From Kosakonia sacchari (GTDB lineage: Bacteria > Pseudomonadota > Gammaproteobacteria > Enterobacterales > Enterobacteriaceae), in contig FOAY01000012.1 of NCBI GenBank assembly GCA_900109485.1, positions 62,001 to 126,000 of the forward strand: a stretch of 64,000 nucleotides of DNA. Reading direction: 5' to 3'. Under the pieces are notes generated by a model that saw only the letters and a program-made list of their open reading frames with translations, ran no database searches and was not told the DNA's origin. The position numbers were made by a program, and so were the translations under genes. Position 1 is the stretch's first letter; the number at the start of each line of letters is the position of its first letter. Of this stretch, positions 18,994-29,956 are shown piece by piece.

Positions 18994-20481
18994 TTACGCT
19001 TCGTCACCAAACCAGCAAATATTACGTGCGGCCATGATGAGCTCACCTGCTTTCTCGTCGGTTAACCCTTCGATATCACTCAGGTCATCCACGCCTTGCT
19101 CGGCGAGGTCTTCAAGCGTACAAACACCACGAGCAGCCAGTTTGAAAGCCAATGCACGATCCAGACCTTCCAGATTCAGCAGGTCTTCAGCCGGCTCTTT
19201 ATTGCCGAGACTCTCTTCCTGCGCCAAAGCCAGAGTGGTCAGGGCATTTTTCGCACGATCGCGCAGAGCTTCAACGGTGCCTTCATCCAGACCGTCGATT
19301 TCCAGCAGCTCTTTAATTGGCACATAGGCCAGTTCTTCCAGCGTAGAGAAACCTTCTTCGACCAGGACGGTAGCGAAATCTTCGTCAATGTCCAGGTAAC
19401 GGGTGAAGGTATCAATTGCTGCATGCGCTTCAGCCTGATGCTTGGACTGCAGATCTTCAACGGTCATAACGTTGAGTTCCCAGCCGCTCAGTTGAGACGC
19501 AAGACGCACGTTCTGACCATTACGGCCGATAGCTTGCGCCAGGTTACCCGCCTCAACGGCGATATCCATGGTGTGCTTGTCTTCATCCACAACGATAGAA
19601 GCGACATCGGCCGGCGCCATTGCGTTGATCACGAACTGAGCCGGGTTGTCGTCCCACAGCACGATATCGATACGCTCACCGCCCAGCTCGGTTGAAACCG
19701 CCTGAACGCGCGCGCCACGCATACCAACGCAAGCGCCGACCGGATCGATACGTTTATCGTTGGTCTTCACAGCGATTTTGGCGCGTGAACCCGGATCGCG
19801 GGCTGCGGCTTTAATCTCAATCACTTCTTCGCCAATTTCCGGCACTTCGATGCGGAACAATTCGATCAGCATTTCCGGTTTGGAACGCGTGACGAACAGT
19901 TGAGCACCGCGCGCTTCAGGACGCACAGCATACAGCACGCCACGGATGCGGTCGCCCGGACGAAAGTTTTCACGCGGCAGCATATCTTCACGCAGGATCA
20001 CGGCTTCAGCATTGCTACCGAGGTCAAGAGTGATGTTATCGCGGTTAACTTTCTTCACCACGCCAGTGATGATTTCGCCTTCGTGTTCACGGAACTGATC
20101 GACTACCATCGCACGCTCAGCTTCACGCACTTTCTGTACGATAACCTGCTTCGCAGTTTGCGTGGTGATACGGTCAAAGGTCACGGATTCAATCTGATCT
20201 TCGACGTAATCGCCGACATTCAGACTTTCGTCTTCGTAGCGCGCCGCTTCAAGCGTGATTTCACGTGTCGGTTGCGTTACCTCTTCAACAACCACCCAGC
20301 GACGGAAAGTATCGAAATCACCACTTTTACGATCGATGCTTACGCGTACATCGATCTCTTGTTCATATTTTTTCTTGGTTGCTGTAGCTAAAGCACTTTC
20401 CAGCGCTTCAAAGATTTTTTCACGCGGAAGCGACTTTTCGTTAGAAACAGCTTCAACAACAGCCAAAATTTCTTTGTTCAT
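18994..20481 (-). CDS. nusA: Transcription termination/antitermination factor NusA
   Basis: RNA polymerase-binding factor that promotes pausing and intrinsic termination and takes part in antitermination complexes. The 495 residues equal E. coli NusA: N-terminal RNAP-binding domain (1-130), S1 domain (about 135-200, [23 protein letters not shown]), two KH domains (about 200-345, including [18 protein letters not shown] and [13 protein letters not shown]), and two acidic C-terminal repeats that contact the alpha-subunit C-terminal domain and lambda N. It starts 28 bases after rimP, so the two are in one operon. Confidence 0.97.
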   Translation of the reverse strand: MNKEILAVVEAVSNEKSLPREKIFEALESALATATKKKYEQEIDVRVSIDRKSGDFDTFRRWVVVEEVTQPTREITLEAARYEDESLNVGDYVEDQIESVTFDRITTQTAKQVIVQKVREAERAMVVDQFREHEGEIITGVVKKVNRDNITLDLGSNAEAVILREDMLPRENFRPGDRIRGVLYAVRPEARGAQLFVTRSKPEMLIELFRIEVPEIGEEVIEIKAAARDPGSRAKIAVKTNDKRIDPVGACVGMRGARVQAVSTELGGERIDIVLWDDNPAQFVINAMAPADVASIVVDEDKHTMDIAVEAGNLAQAIGRNGQNVRLASQLSGWELNVMTVEDLQSKHQAEAHAAIDTFTRYLDIDEDFATVLVEEGFSTLEELAYVPIKELLEIDGLDEGTVEALRDRAKNALTTLALAQEESLGNKEPAEDLLNLEGLDRALAFKLAARGVCTLEDLAEQGVDDLSDIEGLTDEKAGELIMAARNICWFGDEA

Positions 20482-20509
20482 CGGGGGCCTTTCACCTCAA
20501 TTCAGACTG

Positions 20510-20962
20510 TTAAAAGTGGGGGACCAGGTTCGCTTTCTGAATATTACTCAACGCGAACACTTCATCTTTACCTTCGACCGTAACGGTGATCATCTCGCCA
20601 TCGACATCTTTAATGATGCCCTGCCATTTACGGCGGTTTTGCACCGCCATACGCAGCACCAGCGAGACTTCGTCGCCCTTAAAGCGCGCATAGTGCTCAG
20701 CCGTAAACAAAGGACGCTCAAGACCTGGTGAGGAAACTTCCAGGTTGTAAGCAACGGTAATCGGATCTTCAACATCCAGTACCGCACTGACCTGGTGGCT
20801 GACATCAGCGCAATCATCAACATTGATGCCATCTTCACTATCAATATAGATGCGCAGCGTAGATGTGCGACCACGCACAAATTCGATACCGACCAGTTCA
20901 TAGCCCAGTGCTTCAACCGGCGCCGTAATCATCTCTGTTAATTTTTGCTCTAATGTGGACAA
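20510..20962 (-). CDS. rimP: Ribosome maturation factor RimP
   Basis: 30S assembly factor required for efficient maturation, acting early with S19 and the 3' domain. I choose TTG 20962 ([12 protein letters not shown]), which matches the E. coli 150-residue protein and is preceded by GGGGGTGGAC; an in-frame TTG at 20974 would add four residues. The N-terminal alpha/beta domain (to about 90, with GYELVGIEF and [23 protein letters not shown]) is followed by an SH3-like C-terminal domain. It is the first protein gene after metY, behind two tandem terminator-like hairpins. Confidence 0.95.
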   Translation of the reverse strand: MSTLEQKLTEMITAPVEALGYELVGIEFVRGRTSTLRIYIDSEDGINVDDCADVSHQVSAVLDVEDPITVAYNLEVSSPGLERPLFTAEHYARFKGDEVSLVLRMAVQNRRKWQGIIKDVDGEMITVTVEGKDEVFALSNIQKANLVPHF

Positions 20963-20979
20963 GTCCACCCCCAAGACAT

Positions 20980-20999
20980 AAAAAAAGGGCGTATAGCCC
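20980..20999 (-). terminator. Second attenuator before rimP
   Basis: A GGGC/GCCC stem with a five-base loop, followed by seven T residues on the minus strand. It lies 17 bases before the rimP start and downstream of the metY terminator, so it probably attenuates readthrough into the nusA-infB operon. Confidence 0.7.
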
Positions 21000-21020
21000 A
21001 GTTATTTCGTACTCAGATAA

Positions 21021-21044
21021 CAAAAAACCCCGATAAATCGGGGC
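21021..21044 (-). terminator. metY terminator
   Basis: CCCCGAT/ATCGGGG stem (21028-21034, 21037-21043) followed by six T residues on the minus strand, 126 bases downstream of the tRNA 3' end. It must be read through for rimP-nusA-infB expression from the metY promoter. Confidence 0.85.
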
Positions 21045-21169
21045 TTTAAATAACTGAACCCTATAGCCGCAACTGCGGCCTGGAGAACCTTCCGTGAGTA
21101 TTTTCTCAAATCCAGCTACGAAGGCGTTAAGTCTTCATAGTATATTTGAAAAAAAACACTTAGGGAAAG

Positions 21170-21246
<77 letters not shown>

Positions 21247-21261
21247 CCTGAAACGTGGCAA

Positions 21262-21290
21262 ATTCTACTCGGTTGAGCGCGAATTTGCAA
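21262..21290 (-). promoter_or_regulatory. metY operon promoter
   Basis: On the minus strand, TTGCAA (21285-21290) and TAGAAT (21262-21267) are separated by exactly 17 bases; the -10 lies about 15 bases before the mature tRNA 5' end. It is expected to drive metY and, by readthrough, the nusA-infB genes. Confidence 0.75.
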
Positions 21291-21303
21291 ATAATGCTGG
21301 GAT

Positions 21304-21322
21304 TTGGTACCGAAGACGGGAC
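21304..21322 (-). repeat. Fragment of the leuU tRNA 3' end (candidate att-like scar)
   Basis: TTGGTACCGAAGACGGGAC matches 23075-23093, the 3' end of leuU plus one flanking base, at 18 of 19 positions and in the same orientation. Similarity then fades, so no complete tRNA exists here. The pair encloses argG and lies on the 3' side of leuU, the layout left by integration at a tRNA 3' end. The origin is inference; a partial tRNA duplication is the alternative. Confidence 0.6.
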
Positions 21323-21506
21323 GTAAAATCGGCCTACATTATATTGATAAATATAACTATCTGTCAACCATATGTTATGTGCATCCGGCGCACTCCCGAC
21401 TATGCATTTTATTGCGGCAAATTATGCCTGTATAAAAGATGTCTCATACCAATAATTCCGATGAAAATTGCACTCTTCTCTTCCGGTCATCGCTAAAAGA
21501 TGATTA

Positions 21507-21541
21507 AATGAAAACTCATTTATTTTGCATAACCATTCACT
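21507..21541. promoter_or_regulatory. Candidate ArgR boxes upstream of argG
   Basis: The 376-base gap between metY and argG is AT-rich. It contains TTTGCATAACCATTCACT (21524-21541), close to the ArgR half-site pattern TGAAT-N4-ATTCA with one mismatch, and a weaker neighbour AATGAAAACTCATTTATT (21507-21524). Their spacing is not the usual two- or three-base separation. Arginine repression of argG is known in E. coli. I see no gene and no convincing -35/-10 pair in the rest of the gap. Confidence 0.45.
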
Positions 21542-21568
21542 GAGATTTTCAAAATGAGTGGCAAATAG

Positions 21569-22969
<1,401 letters not shown>

Positions 22970-22983
22970 TCGCTGACGGATTA

Positions 22984-23009
22984 AAAAAGACGCCATCAGG
23001 CGTCTTTTT
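22984..23009 (+). terminator. argG terminator
   Basis: AAAAAGACGCC/GGCGTCTTTTT stem (22984-22994, 22999-23009) with a four-base loop and a T run, 14 bases after the argG stop. It is symmetrical and so could act on both strands. Confidence 0.9.
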
Positions 23010-23036
23010 ATTGTCTCTCTTTCCGGATTACAGACG

Positions 23037-23066
23037 AAAAAAAAGACATCTTACGATGTCTTTTTT
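23037..23066 (-). terminator. leuU terminator
   Basis: GACATC/GATGTC stem extended by A and T runs on both sides, 10 bases beyond the tRNA 3' end on the minus strand. It would end the secG-leuU transcript and could also back up argG termination. Confidence 0.85.
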
Positions 23067-23075
23067 CTGGAATAT

Positions 23076-23162
23076 TGGTACCGAGGACGGGACTTGAACC
23101 CGTAAGCCCAATCGGGCACTACCACCTCAAGGTAGCGTGTCTACCAATTCCACCACCTCGGC
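23076..23162 (-). tRNA. leuU: tRNA-Leu (GAG)
   Basis: An 87-base class II tRNA with a long variable arm (TGCCCGATTGGGC), GCCGAGG/CCTCGGT acceptor stem, encoded CCA and anticodon GAG at 23126-23128, reading CUU/CUC codons. The 5' end is 9 bases after the secG stop on the same strand, so it is probably processed from a secG-leuU transcript as in E. coli. A copy of its 3' end lies beyond argG at 21304-21322. Confidence 0.97.
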
Positions 23163-23171
23163 ACGACTTAC

Positions 23172-23504
23172 TTAGTGCGGGATATCGCTGGTCGGCTGCG
23201 CCGGCGCTGCAGGCTGAGTTTGTTCACTCTTCGCCGGTGCGCTCAGATTTTCCCACTCGCTTCCTTTATTGGTTTTATTGCTGTTAACATTACCCAGCAC
23301 AAGGCTGATGATAAAAAACAGGGTTGCCAGTATACCAGTCGTGCGGGTCATGAAGTTGCCAGAGCCACTTGAACCGAACAACGTGCCAGACGCGCCAGCG
23401 CCAAAGGAGGCTCCCATATCAGCGCCTTTACCTTGTTGCAGCATAATCATGGCAACAAGCGCCAGCGCCACAATAAGGAAAACAACTAAAAGAGCTTCGT
23501 ACAT
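23172..23504 (-). CDS. secG: Protein-export membrane protein SecG
   Basis: Small subunit of the SecYEG translocon that assists SecA-driven protein export. ATG 23504 (MYEALLVVFLIV) gives 110 residues, identical in length to E. coli; an in-frame TTG two codons earlier is less likely. There are two membrane helices (about 2-20 and 52-72) joined by the conserved glycine-rich loop GKGADMGASFGAGASGTLFG, and a Pro/Gln/Thr-rich C-terminal tail. It is followed directly by leuU. Convergent argG lies beyond. Confidence 0.96.
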   Translation of the reverse strand: MYEALLVVFLIVALALVAMIMLQQGKGADMGASFGAGASGTLFGSSGSGNFMTRTTGILATLFFIISLVLGNVNSNKTNKGSEWENLSAPAKSEQTQPAAPAQPTSDIPH

Positions 23505-23686
23505 AATCAACCTGTTCCTTGCGGTATTGCCGCAGCAAATGCTTCAACCAATAAAAGTGGGTCGTTTTTTGCTTTCCCACTGAAGCGGGTGTGAATACTA
23601 ACCAAAGCGAATGACCTTCGCAAGGGCAATTTCAGTGCATTTTATCAAGTGCGGAAAAAAACAGCAAAACTACAACTTCTGCCCCG

Positions 23687-23713
23687 TTAAAAGGCAGCAA
23701 TAGCCGCCTTTTT
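23687..23713 (-). terminator. glmM terminator
   Basis: AAAAGGCAGC/GCCGCCTTTTT arms (one G-U pair in the minus-strand RNA), with T residues, 18 bases after the glmM stop. It separates the folP-glmM transcript from secG, whose own promoter must lie in 23511-23680. Confidence 0.7.
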
Positions 23714-23730
23714 AAGCACTTATCACACCA

Positions 23731-25068
23731 TTATACGGCTTTCACCGCGTCGGCAATGCGATTTGCCATCGCCGTCACCTGAGCTTCGTCTTCGCCTTCC
23801 ACCATCACACGGATTAGCGGCTCGGTCCCAGACTTACGCAACAGCACGCGCCCACGGTTGCCCAGAGTAGCTTCCACCTCAGCCGTCGTCGTTTTTACAT
23901 GCTCATCTTCCAGGGGATCACCTTTGCCAGCCGTAAAGCGCACGTTGACAAGCACCTGCGGGAACATCTTCATACCGCTACATAAATCGTGCAGCGACAT
24001 ATGGTTGCGTACCATTGCTGCCACTACCTGCAAACTAGCAACGATACCATCTCCGGTCGTCGTTTTATCCAGCAGAATCACATGCCCGGAGTTCTCTGCA
24101 CCAATGCGCCAGCCTTTTTCCTGCATTTTTTCGAGGACATAGCGATCGCCTACTTTGGCACGAGCAAAAGGAATGCCCAGTTGCTTGAGCGCCAGTTCCA
24201 GACCCATATTGCTCATCAGCGTGCCGACAGCGCCACCACGTAATTGCCCCTGACGCAAACCTTCACGCGCAATGATGTACATGATCTGGTCGCCATCCAC
24301 TTTGTTACCTTCATGGTCCACCATAATGACGCGATCGCCATCGCCATCAAAAGCAATACCAAGATCCGCTTTTTCTGCCAGAACGCGTTGCTGCAATGCT
24401 CTGACATCCGTGGCACCGCATTTTTCATTGATATTTACGCCGTCTGGCTCACATCCCATGGCAATGACTTTCGCGCCTAACTCGCGGAATACATTCGGTG
24501 CGATGTGGTAAGTTGCCCCGTTAGCGCAATCAACGACAATTTTTAGCTCGTTCAGGCTCAGTTCATTGGGGAATGTGGCTTTGCAGAATTCAATATAACG
24601 TCCAGCAGCATCAACTATGCGGCTTGCTTTACCCAGCTCAGCGGAATCGACGCAAGTCAGTTCTTTCTCCATTTCTGCTTCAATCGCCTCTTCAACCGCA
24701 TCAGGCAGTTTAGTGCCATCGATTGAGAAGAACTTGATGCCGTTGTCATAAAACGGGTTATGCGATGCGGAAATAACAATACCTGCTTCAGCACGGAAAG
24801 TGCGGGTCAGATAGGCAACAGCCGGTGTCGGCATCGGGCCGGTGAAGGAAGCGGACAACCCCGCTGCCGCCAGTCCGGCTTCAAGAGCGGATTCCAGCAT
24901 ATAACCGGAAATACGGGTGTCCTTACCAATAATAATCTTCCGTGAACCGTGGCGTGCCAGTACTTTTCCGGCAGCCCAACCCAGCTTGAGAACAAAATCC
25001 GGGGTGATCGGTGCGTCGCCTACCCGGCCACGAATGCCATCGGTACCAAAATACTTACGATTACTCAT
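23731..25068 (-). CDS. glmM: Phosphoglucosamine mutase
   Basis: Interconverts glucosamine-6-phosphate and glucosamine-1-phosphate, feeding UDP-GlcNAc for peptidoglycan and LPS. The start at 25068 ([14 protein letters not shown]) gives 445 residues as in E. coli. The phosphoserine loop is [15 protein letters not shown] with Ser102 as the phosphorylated residue; the magnesium-binding AFDGDGDR loop lies near 240 and the sugar-binding ENSGH near 325. The start codon overlaps the last 8 bases of folP, so the two are coupled. Confidence 0.97.
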   Translation of the reverse strand: MSNRKYFGTDGIRGRVGDAPITPDFVLKLGWAAGKVLARHGSRKIIIGKDTRISGYMLESALEAGLAAAGLSASFTGPMPTPAVAYLTRTFRAEAGIVISASHNPFYDNGIKFFSIDGTKLPDAVEEAIEAEMEKELTCVDSAELGKASRIVDAAGRYIEFCKATFPNELSLNELKIVVDCANGATYHIAPNVFRELGAKVIAMGCEPDGVNINEKCGATDVRALQQRVLAEKADLGIAFDGDGDRVIMVDHEGNKVDGDQIMYIIAREGLRQGQLRGGAVGTLMSNMGLELALKQLGIPFARAKVGDRYVLEKMQEKGWRIGAENSGHVILLDKTTTGDGIVASLQVVAAMVRNHMSLHDLCSGMKMFPQVLVNVRFTAGKGDPLEDEHVKTTTAEVEATLGNRGRVLLRKSGTEPLIRVMVEGEDEAQVTAMANRIADAVKAV

Positions 25069-25909
25069 AGCGTTTATTTTCCTTCGCTGACAGCGTGGCT
25101 TCAACCACGCGCATAGCTTCTACCGTTTCTTTTACATCGTGAACACGAATAATCTGCGCGCCCTGCATTGCCGCAATCACCGCACACGCAAGGCTCCCAC
25201 TTAAACGCTCAGAAGGACCGACATTAAGCAGTTGTCCGACCATGGATTTACGTGACATCCCAACCAGCAGTGGCAACCCAAAGTGATGAAATTCCGCCAG
25301 GCGGGCCAGCAGCGCATAATTGTGCGAGAGATTCTTACCGAAACCGAATCCCGGGTCGAGTATCAATTTCTCTTTTGCGATACCTGCCTTTTCGCAACGG
25401 GCAATATGCTCGACAAAGAAGCGATCTACATCAGCAAACACATCGTCATACTTCGGCGCTTCTTGCATTGTTTTTGGTTGTCCCTGCATATGCATCAGGC
25501 ACACCGGTAAACCGGTCTCAGCGGCAGCGTCCATCGCCCCCGGCTCCGTTAACGAGCGGATATCATTAATAATATGTGCTCCTGCCCGTGCGGATTCCCG
25601 AATGACTTCAGGCTTCGACGTATCGACAGAGATCCAGACCTCAAAACGCTGGGCTACCGCCTCAACCACCGGGATCACACGCCCCAGTTCCTCTTCAACG
25701 CTAACTTCCGCTGCGCCCGGCCTTGTGGACTCTCCGCCAACATCAATAATTGTCGCCCCGGCGTTGATCATCAAATTGGCATGTTTGACTGCCTCAACTA
25801 ACGTATTGTGCGTGCCACCATCGGAAAATGAGTCCGGCGTAACGTTGAGGATCCCCATCACGTGCGGGTGGGAAAGATCGAGTATGGTGCCCTGGGCGTC
25901 GAGTTTCAT
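25061..25909 (-). CDS. folP: Dihydropteroate synthase
   Basis: Condenses p-aminobenzoate with 6-hydroxymethyl-dihydropterin diphosphate in folate synthesis; the target of sulfonamides. The 282 residues match E. coli, with the two signature motifs [14 protein letters not shown] (residues 19-32) and GGESTRPGA (near 58-66), and the TIM-barrel C-terminal [15 protein letters not shown]. No resistance-type insertion is visible by eye around the pABA pocket. It lies 98 bases after ftsH, beyond a terminator-like hairpin, and overlaps glmM. Confidence 0.96.
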   Translation of the reverse strand: MKLDAQGTILDLSHPHVMGILNVTPDSFSDGGTHNTLVEAVKHANLMINAGATIIDVGGESTRPGAAEVSVEEELGRVIPVVEAVAQRFEVWISVDTSKPEVIRESARAGAHIINDIRSLTEPGAMDAAAETGLPVCLMHMQGQPKTMQEAPKYDDVFADVDRFFVEHIARCEKAGIAKEKLILDPGFGFGKNLSHNYALLARLAEFHHFGLPLLVGMSRKSMVGQLLNVGPSERLSGSLACAVIAAMQGAQIIRVHDVKETVEAMRVVEATLSAKENKRYE

Positions 25910-25947
25910 GACTTAAAGTCCCTGCGTTGTTGCGGTTAATACAATAA

Positions 25948-25978
25948 AGAAAACCCCGGAGCATGCCCCAGGGTTTTT
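25948..25978 (-). terminator. Terminator between ftsH and folP
   Basis: AAAACCC/GGGTTTT arms around an imperfect GC stem, followed on the minus strand by TTTTCTTTATT, 30 bases after the ftsH stop. It is probably leaky, since folP-glmM can be expressed from ftsH transcripts in E. coli. Confidence 0.65.
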
Positions 25979-26007
25979 CAGTTAGAACAGGTCCAGCAAC
26001 GGATAAC

Positions 26008-27939
26008 TTATTTGTCGCCCAGTTGCTCAGACATGGTGTTGCCCGGGTTCGGCGTACGCGGTTCATCAACCGGACGCGGTGCACGCGGAGTACCATTGTT
26101 GTCAGAGTTGTTCGCGCCAGGATCTTCCCAACCTGCCGGCGGACGTACGTCGCGACGCGCCATCAGGTCATCAATCTGCGGTGCATCGATGGTCTCATAT
26201 TTCATCAGAGCATCCTTCATTGCATGCAGAATATCCATGTTATCGTTCAGGATCTGACGTGCGCGATCGTAGTTACGTTCGATCAACGCTTTCACTTCCT
26301 GGTCGATAATACGCGCAGTCTCATCGGACATATGTTTCGCTTTCGCTACAGAGCGGCCAAGGAAAACCTCACCCTCTTCTTCGGCGTAGAGCAACGGACC
26401 GAGTTTGTCAGAGAAACCCCACTGGGTAACCATGTTACGCGCCAGGTTGGTCGCAACTTTAATATCGTTGGACGCACCGGTAGAAACATGTTCAACACCG
26501 TAGATAATCTCTTCAGCCAGGCGCCCACCGTACAGCGTTGAGATCTGGCTTTCCAGTTTCTGACGGCTGGCGCTAATCGCATCACCTTCCGGCAGGAAGA
26601 ACGTCACACCCAATGCACGACCGCGCGGGATAATCGTCACTTTATGCACCGGATCGTGTTCCGGCACCAGACGGCCGATAATCGCATGACCGGCTTCGTG
26701 GTAGGCCGTGGACTCTTTCTGCGCTTCCGTCATCACCATGGAGCGGCGTTCCGCACCCATCATGATTTTGTCTTTCGCTTTTTCGAACTCGACCATCGAA
26801 ACCACGCGTTTGTTACCGCGAGCGGCAAACAGTGCAGCTTCGTTGACCAGGTTCGCCAGATCGGCACCAGAGAAGCCCGGCGTACCGCGCGCGATAATCG
26901 CAGCATCGACATCCGGCGACAGCGGTACGCGACGCATATGGACTTTCAGGATCTGTTCACGACCGCGAACATCCGGCAAGCCAACCACAACCTGACGGTC
27001 AAAACGGCCAGGACGCAGTAACGCAGGGTCGAGCACGTCCGGACGGTTCGTTGCAGCGATAACGATAATACCTTCGTTACCTTCGAAGCCGTCCATCTCA
27101 ACCAGCATCTGGTTCAACGTTTGTTCGCGTTCATCGTGACCACCGCCGAGACCGGCGCCACGCTGGCGGCCAACGGCGTCGATTTCATCGATGAAGATAA
27201 TGCACGGTGCCGCTTTCTTGGCCTGCTCGAACATGTCGCGCACACGAGAAGCACCAACACCCACAAACATTTCCACGAAGTCAGAACCGGAAATCGTGAA
27301 GAATGGAACCTTCGCTTCACCCGCAATGGCTTTCGCCAGCAGCGTTTTACCGGTGCCCGGAGGACCGACCATCAGTACGCCTTTGGGGATCTTACCGCCC
27401 AGTTTCTGGAAACGGCTCGGCTCACGCAGATATTCGACCAGTTCGCCAACTTCTTCTTTCGCTTCGTCACAGCCAGCAACATCAGCGAAAGTCGTTTTGA
27501 TCTGATCTTCCGTAAGCATGCGCGCTTTACTTTTACCGAACGACATGGCGCCTTTGCCGCCGCCGCCCTGCATCTGGCGCATAAAGAAAATCCAGACACC
27601 AATCAGCAACAGCATCGGGAACCAGGAAATGAAGATGTTAGCCAGCAGGCTCGGCTCTTCAGGCGGCTCACCAACAACCTTGACGTTTTTCGTCAGCAGG
27701 TTATCAAGCAGTTTCGGATCGTTGACCGGGATGTAAGTCGTGTAACGGTTACTATCTTTCTTGGTAACGTTGATCTCACGTCCGTTGATACGCGCTTCGC
27801 GAACCTGGTCCTGGTTGACCTCTTGCAGGAAGGTAGAATAATCCACCTTGCGGCCATTAGACTCGCTGGGCCCAAAGCTCTGGAATACTGACATCAGCAC
27901 AACGGCAATGACCAGCCAGAGTATTAGGTTTTTCGCCAT
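26008..27939 (-). CDS. ftsH: ATP-dependent zinc metalloprotease FtsH
   Basis: Essential membrane AAA+ protease that degrades LpxC, sigma-32 and unassembled SecY. There are two N-terminal membrane helices (about 4-22 and 99-120) with a periplasmic domain between them, an AAA domain with Walker A GPPGTGKT (192-199) and the second region of homology, and a zinc protease domain with HEAGH at about 414-418. The 643 residues compare with 644 in E. coli; I use ATG 27939, three codons after an in-frame TTG. It is preceded by rlmE with a candidate heat-shock promoter, so LPS and heat-shock control are linked to this locus. Confidence 0.97.
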   Translation of the reverse strand: MAKNLILWLVIAVVLMSVFQSFGPSESNGRKVDYSTFLQEVNQDQVREARINGREINVTKKDSNRYTTYIPVNDPKLLDNLLTKNVKVVGEPPEEPSLLANIFISWFPMLLLIGVWIFFMRQMQGGGGKGAMSFGKSKARMLTEDQIKTTFADVAGCDEAKEEVGELVEYLREPSRFQKLGGKIPKGVLMVGPPGTGKTLLAKAIAGEAKVPFFTISGSDFVEMFVGVGASRVRDMFEQAKKAAPCIIFIDEIDAVGRQRGAGLGGGHDEREQTLNQMLVEMDGFEGNEGIIVIAATNRPDVLDPALLRPGRFDRQVVVGLPDVRGREQILKVHMRRVPLSPDVDAAIIARGTPGFSGADLANLVNEAALFAARGNKRVVSMVEFEKAKDKIMMGAERRSMVMTEAQKESTAYHEAGHAIIGRLVPEHDPVHKVTIIPRGRALGVTFFLPEGDAISASRQKLESQISTLYGGRLAEEIIYGVEHVSTGASNDIKVATNLARNMVTQWGFSDKLGPLLYAEEEGEVFLGRSVAKAKHMSDETARIIDQEVKALIERNYDRARQILNDNMDILHAMKDALMKYETIDAPQIDDLMARRDVRPPAGWEDPGANNSDNNGTPRAPRPVDEPRTPNPGNTMSEQLGDK

Positions 27940-28041
27940 GTCACTCAAGGGATTAACCTCATATTACAACTGTGTTAAAAACAGCGTCAGGATACAACAT
28001 ATCCAGTTTCTTTCAAACCAAAGGCCGAAATCAACGGGGTA

Positions 28042-28668
28042 TCATTTTCGCCCGGTCGCTACAATATACACTTCGCGTGAACGCGCACGCGAAGAGTCCG
28101 GTTTACGCACTTTTACCTTCGTAAACATGGAACGAATTTCCGTGAGATATTCATCGAAACCTTCGCCCTGAAACACCTTAACTAAAAAACTTCCGCCTGG
28201 CGCCAGCACATCGCGGCACATATCCAGCGCCAACTCAACCAGATACATTGAGCGAGGAATATCCACCGCTGGCGTTCCGCTCATGTTCGGCGCCATATCA
28301 GACATGACAACCTGGACTTTACTGTCGCCAACACGTTCCAGTAATGCTTTCAGGACTAATTCATCACGAAAATCACCCTGAAGGAAGTCCACACCAACGA
28401 TTGGATCCATCGGTAAAAGATCGCAAGCGATAATGCGGCCATTGCCGCCAATCTGAGTGACCGCATATTGCGACCACCCACCAGGTGCCGCACCGAGATC
28501 AACAACTGTCATCCCCGGCTTAAAAAGTTTGTCACTTTGCTGTATTTCATCAAGTTTAAACCAGGCACGGGAACGCAACCCTTTTTTCTGCGCCTGTTGA
28601 ACATATTTATCGCTAAAGTGTTCCTGAAGCCAGCGGCTCGAGCTGGCAGAACGCTTTTTACCTGTCAT
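28042..28668 (-). CDS. rlmE: 23S rRNA 2'-O-methyltransferase RlmE
   Basis: Heat-shock methyltransferase (RrmJ/FtsJ) that methylates U2552 in the A-loop of 23S rRNA on the 50S particle. The 208 residues contain the SAM-binding motif [14 protein letters not shown] (residues 55-68) and the catalytic triad at the positions known from E. coli: Lys38, Asp124 and Lys164. It precedes ftsH by 102 bases in the same direction and is divergent from yhbY. The upstream region contains a good sigma-32-like promoter. Confidence 0.96.
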   Translation of the reverse strand: MTGKKRSASSSRWLQEHFSDKYVQQAQKKGLRSRAWFKLDEIQQSDKLFKPGMTVVDLGAAPGGWSQYAVTQIGGNGRIIACDLLPMDPIVGVDFLQGDFRDELVLKALLERVGDSKVQVVMSDMAPNMSGTPAVDIPRSMYLVELALDMCRDVLAPGGSFLVKVFQGEGFDEYLTEIRSMFTKVKVRKPDSSRARSREVYIVATGRK

Positions 28669-28735
28669 TTAACTTTCCATCCGGGTTCATCGTCGACATC
28701 GATAAATTTCGACGCGCAATTTGGCGATACACAGG

Positions 28736-28763
28736 AGATGGCGGTAGAATGACCCGTTTTCAA
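28736..28763 (-). promoter_or_regulatory. Candidate sigma-32 promoter of rlmE-ftsH
   Basis: On the minus strand TTGAAA (28758-28763) and CCGCCATCT (28736-28744) are separated by 13 bases, close to the heat-shock consensus (CTTGAAA, 11-16 bases, CCCCATNT). It lies about 70 bases before rlmE. Heat-shock transcription of this pair is known in E. coli. Confidence 0.55.
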
Positions 28764-28786
28764 TCCCAACGTAAGCAAAATATACG

Positions 28787-29080
28787 ATGAATCTGAGTAC
28801 TAAACAAAAACAGCACCTGAAAGGTCTGGCACATCCGCTCAAGCCGGTAGTTATGCTTGGCAATAATGGTTTGACCGAAGGGGTACTGGCCGAGATTGAA
28901 CAAGCGTTAGAGCACCATGAACTTATCAAGGTGAAGATCGCCTCTGAAGACAGAGAAACTAAGACCTTGATTGTGGAAGCTATCGTTCGCGAAACCGGCG
29001 CCTGCAACGTACAGGTCATCGGTAAAACGCTGGTGCTTTATCGCCCAACCGCGGAGCGTAAAATTTCGCTGCCACGCTAA
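28787..29080 (+). CDS. yhbY: CRM-domain RNA-binding protein YhbY
   Basis: Single-domain CRM (chloroplast RNA splicing and ribosome maturation) protein associated with pre-50S particles in E. coli. The 97 residues are one IF3-C-like fold with the GxxG RNA-binding loop in LGNNGLTEGV (about residues 25-34), preceded by the basic helix LSTKQKQHLKGLAH. The Shine-Dalgarno sequence is weak. It is divergent from rlmE (118 bases apart) and convergent with greA, and the pair shares a bidirectional terminator. Confidence 0.95.
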   Translation: MNLSTKQKQHLKGLAHPLKPVVMLGNNGLTEGVLAEIEQALEHHELIKVKIASEDRETKTLIVEAIVRETGACNVQVIGKTLVLYRPTAERKISLPR

Positions 29081-29165
29081 GGATATCCTGAATTGAACAC
29101 AAAAGCTGTGTAAAACGAGGGGTTTCCGCCAGCAGACGAGCAAAATGCCACGCTCCTAGTATTGA

Positions 29166-29190
29166 TAAAAGGCCGCAATGCGGCCTTTTT
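29166..29190 (+). terminator. Bidirectional terminator of yhbY and greA
   Basis: AAAAGGCCGC/GCGGCCTTTTT with a three-base loop; perfect stem with A and T runs on both sides. It lies 86 bases after yhbY and 43 bases after greA on the opposite strand. Confidence 0.88.
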
Positions 29191-29232
29191 CTTTTCTTTA
29201 CAATAGATCAACAAACGTGACCTGTATTGTCA

Positions 29233-29709
29233 TTACAGGTATTCCACTTTGATGATTTCGTATTCAACTTCGCCACCAGGCGTACGGATCACCACGACAT
29301 CATCCTGCTCTTTACCTACCAGACCACGCGCGATCGGTGAATTTACAGAGATGAGGTTCTGTTTAAAGTCAGCCTCATCGTCACCCACAATGCGGTAAGT
29401 CTGCTCTTCGTCATTATCCAGATTCAAAACGGTAACCGTTGCGCCAAAAATGACGCGGCCGTTTTTCGGCATTTTCGTGATATCGATAACCTGCGCATTG
29501 GAGAGCTTCGCTTCAATGTCTTTGATTCGGCCTTCGCAAAAACCCTGCTGTTCACGCGCAGCATGGTATTCAGCGTTCTCTTTTAGATCGCCATGCTCGC
29601 GGGCTTCCGCAATAGCGGCGATGATTTCAGGGCGGCGAACGGATTTCAGAAACTCCAGTTCTTCGCGCAGTTTTTCGGCACCACGTAAGGTCATCGGAAT
29701 AGCTTGCAT
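29233..29709 (-). CDS. greA: Transcript cleavage factor GreA
   Basis: Rescues backtracked RNA polymerase by stimulating transcript cleavage through the secondary channel. The 158 residues match E. coli: an N-terminal coiled coil (to about 75) whose tip carries the acidic residues Asp41 and Glu44 in [13 protein letters not shown], and a C-terminal globular domain. AGAGG precedes ATG. The leader contains a terminator-like hairpin and a sigma-E-type promoter, which agrees with the leader RNA GraL and sigma-E control described for E. coli greA. Confidence 0.96.
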   Translation of the reverse strand: MQAIPMTLRGAEKLREELEFLKSVRRPEIIAAIAEAREHGDLKENAEYHAAREQQGFCEGRIKDIEAKLSNAQVIDITKMPKNGRVIFGATVTVLNLDNDEEQTYRIVGDDEADFKQNLISVNSPIARGLVGKEQDDVVVIRTPGGEVEYEIIKVEYL

Positions 29710-29801
29710 TTGTTATACCTCTTAAACATTCCTGTAAGGAGCGTTAACCCGCCCCGTCTGCTCTGTCTCCCCGCATACAGGGCTTCTCGCCAGGCAGGAG
29801 C

Positions 29802-29846
29802 AAAAGAAAACTGACCCGGGGACAAAGCTCCAGGTCAGCTACAATT
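29802..29846 (-). ncRNA. graL: greA leader RNA of the GraL type with attenuator
   Basis: CTGACC and GGTCAG arms (29811-29816 and 29833-29838) enclose a GC-rich loop and are followed on the minus strand by TTTTCTTTT, a clear attenuator some 100 bases before greA. In E. coli termination here yields the short sRNA array GraL. The 5' end is estimated from the promoter and may be off by several bases. Confidence 0.6.
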
Positions 29847-29852
29847 TTTCAA

Positions 29853-29880
29853 TTTGATACGTATTTTACCCGGAAGTTCA
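29853..29880 (-). promoter_or_regulatory. Sigma-E-type promoter of greA
   Basis: On the minus strand TGAACTT (29874-29880) and TCAAA (29853-29857), 16 bases apart, fit the sigma-E consensus GGAACTT-N16-TCTAA-like. A sigma-70 candidate, ATGACC-17-TAAAAT, overlaps just upstream. greA is a known sigma-E target in E. coli. Confidence 0.6.
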
Positions 29881-29956
29881 CTATGGGTCATCGTTTACTT
29901 TCCGGGGCGTTGCGCCGTAGTATGACGGCTTGTTTCCAGGTTGTTAGCGCGAGATT

